Positions 16,172 through 24,890 of a stretch of 64,000 bases of DNA are shown here, one piece after another. A program made the translations under genes and the position numbers. This DNA comes from SHVO01 sp050246995. Lineage in GTDB: Bacteria; Pseudomonadota; Alphaproteobacteria; Rhodospirillales; Rhodospirillaceae. The notes under the pieces are model-generated. The model ran no database searches. It had not been told where the DNA came from and was given only the letters and a program-made list of their open reading frames with translations. Where the stretch lies: the NCBI GenBank assembly GCA_050246995.1, contig JBFWVA010000015.1:16466-80465 (forward strand), read 5' to 3'. The first letter of the stretch is position 1. The number at the start of each line of letters is the position of its first letter.

Positions 16172-16989
16172 ATGGAAGACACAGCTGCCGTGACGTCGTT
16201 CGACGCGCTCGATGCGCGCAATGCCCGGATGGTTGCCGAATTCTCGTGGCCTGAGCGTCTGCTCTATGGTTTCTCAAAAAACCCGAAGGATGTGTTCGCG
16301 TCCGGGGGGCACGCGAAGCCGACCCCGCAATGGACGGCGGCCACGGCTTTGCGCGAACTAATTGAGGAGTTTCCGAACTTCAAATCGCTGCTCCGCGGCA
16401 AGCGTGTATTGGATTACGGCTGCGGCGACGGCTTTCAGACCGTGGCGATGGCGCAGGGGGGGCCGCCTTCGCTTTGGGCGTCGATATCGAACGCCAGCGT
16501 CTCGACCATGGACAGCGCATGGCGCGCGGGCTCCCGAATGCGGTGTTCGCCGAGAAAGCGTACGGTGCGTTCGATCTCGCAATTTCACTAAACTCGTTCG
16601 AGCATTTCCCGGAGCCGGAGAGGAATCTCGACGAACTCGCCTCCGCGATCGTGCCAGGCGGCAAGATCCTGATTACCTTTGGATCCCCGTGGTTGTCGCC
16701 CTATGGTTCGCACATGAATTTCTTCACCCATTTTCCGTGGGTGAACGTGGTGTTCTCCGAGAAAGCGGTGTTCGCCGTGCGCCAGCTTTACCGCGACGAC
16801 GCGTCCCGCAGCTACTTGCCGGGCATCAACAAGATGACCGTTCGACGCTTCGAGAAAATCATCGGCGCCAGCGGTCTCGATGTCGTCTCGCTTGAATATA
16901 AGGCCGTGAAGAATCTGCCGGTCCTGTCACATATCCCAGCGATCCGGGAGTTCTTTATCAACCGCGTCAACTGCATTTTGACCAAGTAA
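16172..16989 (+). pseudogene. SAM-dependent methyltransferase interrupted by a -1 frameshift at a G-tract
   Basis: Two overlapping frames together encode one class I methyltransferase of about 272 residues. The first (from ATG 16172, after AGGA) carries motif I VLDYGCGDGFQTVAMA. The second continues with LGVDIERQRLDHGQ, FDLAISLNSFEHFPEPERN and PGGKILITFGSPW, ending at 16989. The break falls at seven consecutive Gs (16456-16462). Adding one G restores a continuous AQGGAAFALGVDIE. It is therefore a recent null mutation, a phase-variable or slippery tract, or a sequencing error. Substrate is unknown. The last part has a hydrophobic FFTHFPW region. Confidence 0.75.
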
Positions 16990-17088
16990 ACAGGTTCCGG
17001 CCCGGCTGGAATCCGGGCTAGCATCTTTCCAAGGGGCCGCCTTGGGGAAGGGATGCGGCCCCCGATTCACAACGAACCGAGGGGCATC

Positions 17089-18699
17089 ATGAAAATTCTT
17101 CCGCGTTTTCGAGCCGCCGTCGCGGCAGCTGCGTTGCTTGCCGCCGCACCCGCGTGGGCGAAGAGCGTCCCGATGGAGCAGGCCACTATTGCTGATCTTA
17201 CGGCCGCCATGGCGGCGGGGACGCTGACGGCCGAGAAGCTTGTGCAGATGTCGATCGCCCGCATAGACGCCTACGATCGTCAGGGCCCAAAGATCCACGC
17301 GGTCATCACGTTAAATCCGAAAGCGCTCGATCTCGCGCGCCAACTCGACGCCGAGCGTAAGGCCGGCAAAGTGCGCGGGGTGCTCCACGGCATTCCCGTT
17401 GTACTCAAAGACAACTACGACACGGCCGACATGCAGACGTCGGGCGGGTCCGTGTTGCTCGAAGGCTCTCTTCCGCCGGACGACGCTTTTATGGTTCGCC
17501 GTTTAAAGGAAGCCGGCGCGATCATCCTCGCCAAAGTGAATATGTCGGAGTTCGCTTCCTCCAGCAGCAACAGCTCGCTTGGCGGCCAGTCTCTCAATCC
17601 GCATGATCTCACGCGTCAGCCGTCGGGATCGTCAGGCGGCACGGGCGTTGCCATCGCTGCGGCATATGCACCGCTGGGCTTCGGCACAGATACAGGCGGT
17701 TCGATCCGTGGGCCGTCGACCGTGAACGGGATCGTAGGGTTGAAGCCGACCCACGGTCTTCTCAGCCGGGACGGCATCATTCCGCTTGCGCTCACGTTCG
17801 ATACGGGCGGACCGATGACGCGTAACGTCGCCGACGTCGCCATCGCGCTCGGAACGATGACGGGGATCGATCCCAACGACGACGCCACCAAAAAAAGCCA
17901 AGGCAAGTTCGAGAAGGACTACACCAAATTCCTGAACGCCGATTCATTGAAGGGCGCGCGTATCGGTATCGCGCGTGATTTCATGAAACAGGACGAGGAA
18001 GTGGATTGGGTGATCGAGAACGCGCTCAAGGTCATGAAGGCGAAGGGCGCCACCATCGTCGACGTGAGCTATCCAAAATGGATGCTCGATGCGAAGGGCG
18101 AGTTCTACGCGGCCATCCGCAATCCGGAATTCGTGCCGCAGGTGGCCACGTACCTCAAGACGCTTGGCCCGAAATATCCAAAAAGCCTGCCGGAGATGAT
18201 CGAGCGCGCGGGGCAATACACCAGTCCCCGTCCGGACGGCGCCGGCCCTAATTCGGCGCGCTGGACGCTGTTCCAAACCGAACTCGCGTCGTCGGCGACG
18301 CTGTCGGACTATAGATACCTGTCGGTCCGAGATTACGGTTTGCCGCTGATGCGCAACGCCATGGAAGGCGTCTTCGCGGTCAACAAGCTCGATGCGATCG
18401 TCTATCCGACGGCGCCGAAGCGTCCGCCGGCCATCGTCGAACCGACGGCGATTCCCGGCGGCGCCGCCAACACGCCGGCCAATTTCGCGAATCTGACAGG
18501 TTTTCCCGACCTGATCGTTCCGGCCGGTTTCACCAACGACGACCTGCCGGTGGGGATCTCGTTCCTGGGAACGGCCTTCAGTGAGGGGAAAATTCTGGCG
18601 TTAGGCTACGCCTACGAACAAGCGAGCCGCGCGCGGCGTTTGCCGGTGAACACTCCGGCGCTTGCTGGCGAGGCGATTGAAGTGCCGGACGCGCGCTAA
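17089..18699 (+). CDS. Secreted amidase (amidase signature family)
   Basis: A 536-residue protein with a Sec signal peptide (residues 1-24, ending AWA). The catalytic Lys is in VVLKDNYDT, the cis-Ser in the PSGSSGGTG loop and the nucleophilic Ser in GTDTGGSIRGPS. Exported amidase-signature enzymes hydrolyse amide substrates in the periplasm. The substrate cannot be read from the sequence. The start at 17089 follows GAGGGG. A second exported amidase, with a lipoprotein signal, lies at 37213. The two share domain layout but differ clearly in sequence. Confidence 0.9.
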   Translation: MKILPRFRAAVAAAALLAAAPAWAKSVPMEQATIADLTAAMAAGTLTAEKLVQMSIARIDAYDRQGPKIHAVITLNPKALDLARQLDAERKAGKVRGVLHGIPVVLKDNYDTADMQTSGGSVLLEGSLPPDDAFMVRRLKEAGAIILAKVNMSEFASSSSNSSLGGQSLNPHDLTRQPSGSSGGTGVAIAAAYAPLGFGTDTGGSIRGPSTVNGIVGLKPTHGLLSRDGIIPLALTFDTGGPMTRNVADVAIALGTMTGIDPNDDATKKSQGKFEKDYTKFLNADSLKGARIGIARDFMKQDEEVDWVIENALKVMKAKGATIVDVSYPKWMLDAKGEFYAAIRNPEFVPQVATYLKTLGPKYPKSLPEMIERAGQYTSPRPDGAGPNSARWTLFQTELASSATLSDYRYLSVRDYGLPLMRNAMEGVFAVNKLDAIVYPTAPKRPPAIVEPTAIPGGAANTPANFANLTGFPDLIVPAGFTNDDLPVGISFLGTAFSEGKILALGYAYEQASRARRLPVNTPALAGEAIEVPDAR

Positions 18700-18732
18700 A
18701 AATATCAAACACTTAGCGCTTTAGCGTTTCAG

Positions 18733-18769
18733 ATGGCGGTTTTAGACAACAAGTGTCTAAAGCCGCCAT
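18733..18769. promoter_or_regulatory. Dyad upstream of a sigma-54-type promoter, candidate enhancer site
   Basis: The arms ATGGCGGTTTTAGACA and TGTCTAAAGCCGCCAT pair with a single mismatch around ACAAG. The centre lies about 125 bases before the predicted transcription start of the export operon, the usual distance for an activator of sigma-54 promoters. It is also 34 bases after the amidase stop, so a terminator role is possible, although no T-run follows. Confidence 0.45.
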
Positions 18770-18851
18770 TCTCTTATGTGATTTAGCGAACTGTTATCGC
18801 GCTTCAAAAATTAATCATATGATTTCAGCAACTTAGGTCGCGTGAAATTTG

Positions 18852-18867
18852 TGGCACGGGCTTTGCT
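18852..18867 (+). promoter_or_regulatory. Sigma-54 (RpoN) -24/-12 promoter of the export operon
   Basis: TGGCACGGGCTTTGCT matches the sigma-54 consensus: GG at -24 (18853-18854), exactly ten bases, then GC at -12 (18865-18866). It lies 50 bases before the adaptor start codon. AT-rich sequence between the upstream dyad and this site (18806-18830) could bend or bind IHF. Confidence 0.65.
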
Positions 18868-18916
18868 CTAGCGGAGGTCGGCGGGTTTTTCCGCCGATAA
18901 GGAGCGCTTCCGGCCC

Positions 18917-20227
18917 ATGACCTCCCCAGACCCACACGCGACCCCTCGCGTCATCCACGGCGGAGCCATGGATCGCAAGATCGAAGCGCCGGCTTGGCAC
19001 AAGCGCGCCAAGCTCGCTGCCGCGGCCGGCGGCAGCGCTCTTCTTCTCATCGTGCTCGCGGTCTTCATCGCGATGCCCGGCGGCAAGGCCGTGAAGGTCG
19101 AAAGCTCCACCGTCACTGTGGGCGAAGTCACGCGCGGCGCGTTTGAGGATTTCGTGCCCGTGCGCGGTCGGGTCGCGCCGCTGAAGACGGTCTATCTCGA
19201 CGCCATCGAAGGTGGACGTATCGAGAAGATGTACGTCGAAGACGGCGCCGAGGTGAAAGCCGGCGACGTCCTTGTGGACCTGTCAAACACGCAGCTGCGC
19301 CTCGAAGTGCTGACCCGCGAAGCCGAGGTCGCGCAGCAAACTAACAACGTGCGCACGCTGGAGCTTAACCTCGAGCAAAGCCGCCTCAACAATCGCCGGG
19401 ACATGATTGAGGCGGAATACCAAGTGCAGAAGCTCGGCCGCGCGCTGGAGCGCCGCAAGGCGTTGTTCGCCAATGGCAACAGTTCGAAGGCCGATCTCGA
19501 GAATTTGGACGATGAATTCAACTTCCAGAAAAGGAAGTTCACGCTGCTGAGCGAGACGCTGAAGAACACCGAGCATCTTCAAGAGACGCAGCTCAAGCAG
19601 ATCAAGGAAACGGCGAAGCGCCTCACCGAGAACCTGGAAATTGCGCGTCAGAATCTCGACGGCCTGACCGTGCGAGCCCCGGTGGACGGCAAGCTGACCG
19701 CGTTCAGCGCCGAAATCGGGCAAAGCCTGGCGAAGGGTGAACGCCTGGGTCAGATCGATGATCCGGGCCGCCGCAAGATCGCAGCCGACATCGACGAATT
19801 CTACCTGAGCCGCGTCGAGCTCGAGCAGACGGCCATGCTGTCCTGGAATGGGAAGGATTACACCGCGCGGGTCGCGAAAATCTATCCGCAGGTGCGCGAC
19901 GGCCATTTTGTCGCCGACCTGGTATTCGCGGACGCGGAGCCTGCCGATATCCGCCGTGGCCAGACGCTGCAATTGAAACTCACGTTGGGCGATCCCACCG
20001 AGGCCCTCTTGATCCCGGACGGCGCGTTTTTCCAGGACACGGGCGGATCGTGGATTTTCGTGATGGCGCCCGGCGGTGGTGAAGCCGTGCGCCGCAACGT
20101 CCGTCTCGGCCGCCGCAATTCGCGCTTCATCGAAGTGCTCGACGGGCTGGAGCCGGGCGAGAAGGTCGTGACCTCGCCCTACACCACATTCTTGGACAAA
20201 GACCGCCTTCAGATCGCGACCAACTGA
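18917..20227 (+). CDS. Periplasmic adaptor (HlyD/MacA family) of an ABC exporter
   Basis: A 436-residue membrane fusion protein with a cytoplasmic N-terminus and one transmembrane segment at about residues 36-53. A lipoyl/barrel-sandwich half (GGRIEKMYVEDGAEVKAGDVLV) precedes a long coiled-coil hairpin (about 120-245). The second half-motif is VRAPVDGKLTAFSAEIGQS, followed by beta-barrel and membrane-proximal domains. It should link the inner-membrane FtsX-type permease encoded downstream to an outer-membrane channel, which is not encoded nearby. The start follows AAGGAG at a slightly long spacing. ATG 18968 is an alternative. It is the first gene of a three-gene operon. Confidence 0.9.
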   Translation: MTSPDPHATPRVIHGGAMDRKIEAPAWHKRAKLAAAAGGSALLLIVLAVFIAMPGGKAVKVESSTVTVGEVTRGAFEDFVPVRGRVAPLKTVYLDAIEGGRIEKMYVEDGAEVKAGDVLVDLSNTQLRLEVLTREAEVAQQTNNVRTLELNLEQSRLNNRRDMIEAEYQVQKLGRALERRKALFANGNSSKADLENLDDEFNFQKRKFTLLSETLKNTEHLQETQLKQIKETAKRLTENLEIARQNLDGLTVRAPVDGKLTAFSAEIGQSLAKGERLGQIDDPGRRKIAADIDEFYLSRVELEQTAMLSWNGKDYTARVAKIYPQVRDGHFVADLVFADAEPADIRRGQTLQLKLTLGDPTEALLIPDGAFFQDTGGSWIFVMAPGGGEAVRRNVRLGRRNSRFIEVLDGLEPGEKVVTSPYTTFLDKDRLQIATN

Positions 20228-20246
20228 TCACCAAAGGGGAATCCAA

Positions 20247-20966
20247 ATGCTGAAACTCTCGAACCTCACCAAGACGTTCCGGACCGACGAAGTCGAAACA
20301 ACGGCGCTCGATGCCGTGAGTATCGAAATCAAGGACGGCGAATTTGTTGCGATTATGGGCCCGTCCGGTTGCGGCAAGTCGACGTTGCTCAATATCATCG
20401 GCATGCTCGATACGCCGAGCGCTGGGTCCTATCTGTTCAAGGGCGAGGAAATCTCGGCCTATAACGAGGCGAAGCTTGCGGACCTGCGCAAGCAGAACCT
20501 TGGTTTCATTTTCCAGAGCTTCAATCTGATCGACGAACTCAGCGTGTTCGAGAACATCGAACTCGCGCTGCTTTATCACGATGTTCCGGCGAAAGGACGC
20601 CGCGAACGCGTTGCGGCCGTGATGGAGAAGGTCGGTATCGCCCACCGCGCCGGGCATAAGCCTGCTCAGCTCTCCGGTGGCCAGCAGCAACGCGTCGCGG
20701 TCGCCCGGGCCGTGGTGTCGAACCCGTCACTGATCCTTGCCGACGAGCCGACCGGAAATCTCGACTCCCAACACGGCGCCGAAGTGATGTCACTTCTTCG
20801 GCAGCTCAACAAGGAAGGCACGACGGTCGTCATGGTGACGCACTCGCGCACCGACGCCGGTCATGCGGGCCGGGTGATCAATGTGCTCGACGGCCATGTC
20901 GTGGCCGAAGGCCTGCGTCCCGAGGGCGACGTCGTGTCGCGTCCGTTTAAATCTGTCGCCGCCTAA
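20247..20966 (+). CDS. ABC transporter ATP-binding protein, MacB/LolD type
   Basis: A 239-residue ATPase with Walker A GPSGCGKST near residues 37-45, the Q-loop in FIFQSFNLIDELSVFEN, ABC signature LSGGQQQR, Walker B LILADEPTGNLDS and the switch His in VMVTHS. It powers the mechanotransmission-type exporter formed with the adaptor and the permease. Spacing to its neighbours is 19 and 26 bases, each with a good ribosome site (AAAGGGGAA; GAGGGGAA). Confidence 0.95.
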   Translation: MLKLSNLTKTFRTDEVETTALDAVSIEIKDGEFVAIMGPSGCGKSTLLNIIGMLDTPSAGSYLFKGEEISAYNEAKLADLRKQNLGFIFQSFNLIDELSVFENIELALLYHDVPAKGRRERVAAVMEKVGIAHRAGHKPAQLSGGQQQRVAVARAVVSNPSLILADEPTGNLDSQHGAEVMSLLRQLNKEGTTVVMVTHSRTDAGHAGRVINVLDGHVVAEGLRPEGDVVSRPFKSVAA

Positions 20967-20992
20967 TCGACCGGAAGGCGAGGGGAACCATC

Positions 20993-23485
20993 ATGCTCAA
21001 GAACTACGTCACGGTTGCTTTCCGCAACCTGCTCAAAAACCGGCTCTATACGGCGATCAATATCTTCGGTCTCGCGGTCGGTCTTGCGAGCTGCATCTTG
21101 ATCCTTTTGTACGTGCGTCACGAGACGTCGTACGACGAGTGGTTCCCTAATGCCGACCGAGTCTATGCCGTGCAAAGCCGGTTCGACATCCCGGGGCGCG
21201 AAGTATTCAAGGCCGGACAAGCGCCGGGGCCGGCGCGCGACGCGCTGATGAAGGATTTCAGCGAAATCGAGGCGGCGACCCGCGTGACCGAGCAGAACCC
21301 AATTATCACGCGCGGCAGCGACGTCTTCCGCGAGCCCGTGGCGCTGGCCGATCCGAACTTGCTGGAGGTGCTCGACCTTCCGATGGTGAGCGGCGACAAG
21401 AAAACCGCGCTTGCGGACGTGTCGTCCATCCTTTTGTCCGAAAGCATGGCGCAGAAGTATTTCGGTTCCGCCGCCGCGGCCATGGGGCAGACTCTGCCCC
21501 TGCATTTCACGAGTATCAGCCTCAAGCGCGACTACCGCGTGACGGGCGTATTCAAGGAACTGCCGACCAACACGCACCTCGATATCAAACTGATCGCACC
21601 GATCAATGCGGAGGATTGGAAAGGCCGCCCGTGGATGCTCGAATCATGGTCGTCGGTTAACACCTCGCTGTACCTCAAGCTGAAGGAAGGCGCGCGTCCC
21701 GACGCCATCACGACGGCGCTGCCGGCATTCGAGAAGCGCAACATTCCCAACATCAACTTCGGTGGTCAGGACTTATCGGTCGCTGATTTCCTCACCATGG
21801 ATTTGGTGAATCTTAAGGACATCCACCTGCATGGCGACCGTTCCAATATCGACCGCCCGCCAGGCGATGTGCGCTCGATCGCGGCGTTCACCGTCGTCGC
21901 GGCAATGATCCTTCTCATCGCGTGCATCAACTTCACCAACCTCGCAACCGCACGCGCCAGCCAGCGTGCCCGTGAAGTAGCGCTACGCAAGGTGCTGGGC
22001 GCCCGCCGCTCGCAGCTGGTGTTCCAATTCCTGTCGGAATCACTGCTGCTGTCGGTTATCGCATTCGCGCTCGCGATCGCTTTCGTCTACGCCGCCTTGC
22101 CGGCGTACAACACGATCCTGCAGCGGGACCTGGGCCTAAATTTCCTAGCCGGCGACCTACTCGTGCCGACGATGGCGGTGCTGATCGTGTTTGTCGGACT
22201 GGCGGCCGGTCTTTACCCGGCGCTCTATCTCTCGGGCTTCCGTCCAGCGCGGATCTTGAAAGCCAATAAGTCCGCGGCTGCAGAAGGCTCGGGGCGCCTG
22301 CGCGCAGGCCTTGTCGTCGTTCAATTCGCGATCTCGATCGGCCTTTTGGTTTGCACGACGGTCATCTACACACAGACGGTCTTTGCCCGAAATATGAATC
22401 CCGGCTTCGACCGCACGGGCCTGCTCATCGTCCGCATGCCGTTTGGCGATGAATTCAAAGCCCTGCGGACCACCATGGCCGCGGAGGCGGCTAAGGTACA
22501 AGGCGTGACGGGTGCGACGTTCAGCAGCGCTATCCCGACCGACAATGACAGCAACAACAATATTTTCGAAATTCCGGGAAAGCCCAGCCCCAATCCGATC
22601 CTAATTTCGAATCGCACGGTCGATTTCAATTACTTCGAGACGTACAAGATCCCGTTGCTGGCGGGCCGTGTGTTGGAAGCAAGTCGCGGTGGCGACGATT
22701 ACACCGGCTCGGATGACGACAAGGCCGCGCGCGGCGGCAACATTCTTCTAAATGAAGCGGCGCTGGGGAAGCTCGGACTGTCTTCTCCGCAGGAAGCCAT
22801 CGGGAAAGAGTTCCGCATCGGGGTCGGCAATGCCGACAAGGACAGCCGTCAGGCAACCGTGACCGTCGTCGGCGTCGTCGGCAATGTGGCCTACCGCTCG
22901 GCGCGCGATCCGATCGAGCCGACCTTCTATCAACGCGACGAGGAGGATTTTTATAACCTCACGGTGCGGACGGACGAGGTTTCGGGCCCGGCGGTCAATG
23001 CCGCACTTGAAAAGATCTGGCGTCAGCTGGAGCCGCAGATTCCGTATCGTTCGGAGTTCATGCAAGTGCGCGTCGATGCGCAGTACGAACAGGAAGAAGC
23101 GGAAGCCACGATGTTCGCCGCGTTCAGCGCGCTGGCGATCATCATTGGCGCCCTCGGTCTCTACGGTCTCGCGCTATTCAGCGCCGAACGGCGCACCAAG
23201 GAGATCGGTATCCGTAAAGTGCTGGGCGCCAAGGTGCAGGACGTCGTGCGTCTGCTGGTGCTGGATTTCTCGAAGCCGGTGCTCATCGCCAACCTCATTG
23301 CCTGGCCGGTGGCCTGGTATTTGATGCGCGACTGGCTCAACGGCTTCGAACATCGCATCGCCCTCAATCCCATGGTCTTCGGCGCCGCCGGCTTCCTCGC
23401 GTTGCTGGTTGCCTGGATCACCGTGGGCAGTCACGCCTTCCGTGCCGCGCAGGAAAACCCGATCCGCGCGCTGCGTTACGAGTAG
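20993..23485 (+). CDS. ABC transporter permease with two MacB/FtsX modules
   Basis: An 830-residue membrane protein. Each half has an N-terminal helix, a periplasmic MacB-type core domain, and an FtsX helix bundle: IACINFTNLATARASQRAREVALRKVLGA, and later IIGALGLYGLALFSAERRTKEIGIRKVLGA. The repeat of the xRKVLGA coupling helix shows the internal duplication. This fused two-module permease would dimerise with itself through its two halves, unlike single-module MacB. The substrate is unknown. Related systems export peptides, antibiotics or lipoproteins. It is the last gene of the operon controlled by the sigma-54-like promoter. Confidence 0.92.
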   Translation: MLKNYVTVAFRNLLKNRLYTAINIFGLAVGLASCILILLYVRHETSYDEWFPNADRVYAVQSRFDIPGREVFKAGQAPGPARDALMKDFSEIEAATRVTEQNPIITRGSDVFREPVALADPNLLEVLDLPMVSGDKKTALADVSSILLSESMAQKYFGSAAAAMGQTLPLHFTSISLKRDYRVTGVFKELPTNTHLDIKLIAPINAEDWKGRPWMLESWSSVNTSLYLKLKEGARPDAITTALPAFEKRNIPNINFGGQDLSVADFLTMDLVNLKDIHLHGDRSNIDRPPGDVRSIAAFTVVAAMILLIACINFTNLATARASQRAREVALRKVLGARRSQLVFQFLSESLLLSVIAFALAIAFVYAALPAYNTILQRDLGLNFLAGDLLVPTMAVLIVFVGLAAGLYPALYLSGFRPARILKANKSAAAEGSGRLRAGLVVVQFAISIGLLVCTTVIYTQTVFARNMNPGFDRTGLLIVRMPFGDEFKALRTTMAAEAAKVQGVTGATFSSAIPTDNDSNNNIFEIPGKPSPNPILISNRTVDFNYFETYKIPLLAGRVLEASRGGDDYTGSDDDKAARGGNILLNEAALGKLGLSSPQEAIGKEFRIGVGNADKDSRQATVTVVGVVGNVAYRSARDPIEPTFYQRDEEDFYNLTVRTDEVSGPAVNAALEKIWRQLEPQIPYRSEFMQVRVDAQYEQEEAEATMFAAFSALAIIIGALGLYGLALFSAERRTKEIGIRKVLGAKVQDVVRLLVLDFSKPVLIANLIAWPVAWYLMRDWLNGFEHRIALNPMVFGAAGFLALLVAWITVGSHAFRAAQENPIRALRYE

Positions 23486-23529
23486 TCCGGGTAACCCTCT
23501 CCCTCCAAAAAGAAGAAAAGGCAATTATC

Positions 23530-23658
23530 ATGAAGAAGCTCACAGCCGTGTTTTGTAGTCTTGTGTTGCACGCCATGCTCGTCACCAGTTTCGCCGCTAC
23601 ATCGACGGCGGCCGTGCAGATCGCGGCCGACCGCGCCGCGCATACCTTGGTGGGATAA
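23530..23658 (+). CDS. Short signal-peptide-like ORF (42 residues)
   Basis: ATG at 23530 follows an A/G-rich AAAAGGCAATTATC. It encodes MKKLTAVFCSLVLHAML and a typical Sec signal peptide, then about 20 residues before a stop. It may be a real tiny exported peptide, or the stump of a decayed secreted gene, since the following 116 bases hold no continuation. It lies between the export permease and a secreted methyltransferase-like protein, on the same strand. Confidence 0.4.
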   Translation: MKKLTAVFCSLVLHAMLVTSFAATSTAAVQIAADRAAHTLVG

Positions 23659-23774
23659 CGACGTTAATGCCCATGACGGCGGGCGGGGAGGCGCCTGCCG
23701 TCATGATTTCACCTCTGGAGAAACCAGAAGCGCGGCGGTAACGTCATGCCCTGCAATTTCAAAGGGAGGGCCAG

Positions 23775-24536
23775 ATGTTCTACAGAACCAGTGTCGCGCT
23801 CACGATTGTGCTCGGTCTCACCGCCGGGTCGTACAGCTTCGCCGCGGACACCGTGCCGGCGCATATCGCGGCCGCATTGACCGATCAGGGGCGTCCTCAG
23901 AAAGACAAGGACCGCGACGCCGAGCGTAAGCCCAGCGAAATCCTGTCCTTCATCGGCGTCAAGCCGGGCGACAAGGTCGTCGACTTCATTGCGGGCGACG
24001 GGTACTTCACGCGCCTATTCGCAAAGGCGGTCGGCCCGAACGGCAGGGTTTATGCCGTGTCGCCCAACGAACTCAATGCACTCTTGAAAACGGACGCCTC
24101 CGCCGCGACAAAGGCGATCGCCGCCGACCCGGCCTACAAAAATGTCACCGCGCTCTCGTTGCCGATCAACGAATTCAAGATCCCGGAAAGCGTCGACGTC
24201 GTTTGGATCCGGCAGAACTATCACGACTATTACTTCAAGCCGATCGGTGTGACGGATGCGGCCGCACTGAATAAGGCCATCTACAATTCTCTCAAGCCGG
24301 GCGGTCTGTATGTCATCGTCGATCACGCGGCGAAGGCCGGCAGCGGCGTCGAAGTCGCAACGAGCCTGCACCGCTATGATGTGGAAGCCGTTAAGAAAGA
24401 AGTGACGGCGGCCGGATTCAAATTCGAAGGCGAAAGCAACGTGCTGCGCAATCCGGCGGACGATCTTTCAAAGTCGGTCTTCGACGCCGCCTTGCGCGGC
24501 CACACGGATCAGTACGTCCTGAAATTCAGGAGATAG
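23775..24536 (+). CDS. Exported class I methyltransferase-like protein (COG4798 type)
   Basis: A 253-residue protein with a Sec signal peptide (residues 1-23, ending SFAAD) followed by a Rossmann methyltransferase domain. A degenerate motif I, VVDFIAGDGYFTRLFAKAVG, is followed by VDVVWIRQNYHDYYFKP and LKPGGLYVIVDHAA. This group of predicted methyltransferases is typically exported, although SAM is not expected in the periplasm, so the true activity is uncertain. The start follows AAAGGGAGGG with good spacing. It is convergent with the VOC protein gene, 6 bases apart. Confidence 0.85.
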   Translation: MFYRTSVALTIVLGLTAGSYSFAADTVPAHIAAALTDQGRPQKDKDRDAERKPSEILSFIGVKPGDKVVDFIAGDGYFTRLFAKAVGPNGRVYAVSPNELNALLKTDASAATKAIAADPAYKNVTALSLPINEFKIPESVDVVWIRQNYHDYYFKPIGVTDAAALNKAIYNSLKPGGLYVIVDHAAKAGSGVEVATSLHRYDVEAVKKEVTAAGFKFEGESNVLRNPADDLSKSVFDAALRGHTDQYVLKFRR

Positions 24537-24542
24537 GCGCTC

Positions 24543-24878
24543 TTACGGACGCGGATGCTTGGGCTGGTAGAGACTGAGCTTCCCGCCGCCCGGTAATGCA
24601 AAGGATGTGATCGAGCCCCAGCGCGCTTCCTGCACGTCGGCGCAGGTCACACCCTTTGCTCCGAGCTTGGCCATCTCGGCCTTAAGATCGTCGGTCATGA
24701 GATAGAGCTCATGACTGTTCGCCGCGCCGGGGTGGAAGGCCGCCTCCGCCGGAGGCAGCGCGAAAATCAACCAGCCATGGCCGGCGTCGACATTCTTGAA
24801 ATCCAGAACGTCGCGAAAGAACGCGCGATCGGCTTCGGCATCCTTGCTGTAGAGGACGACGTGCGCGCCTGAGATCAT
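24543..24878 (-). CDS. VOC (glyoxalase/bleomycin resistance) family protein
   Basis: A 111-residue single-domain VOC protein. It begins ISGAHVVLYSKDAEADRAFFRDVLDF and ends SFALPGGGKLSLYQPKH. His5 in GAHVVLYS could be a metal ligand, and a Glu near 57 (SHELYLMTDD) fits the metal-binding pattern. The substrate is unknown. It lies 12 bases after the lactate permease stop on the same strand, so the two are probably co-transcribed. A role in 2-oxo-aldehyde or lactate metabolism is suggested by this context only. Confidence 0.85.
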   Translation of the reverse strand: MISGAHVVLYSKDAEADRAFFRDVLDFKNVDAGHGWLIFALPPAEAAFHPGAANSHELYLMTDDLKAEMAKLGAKGVTCADVQEARWGSITSFALPGGGKLSLYQPKHPRP

Positions 24879-24890
24879 GTGTGCCCGCCT

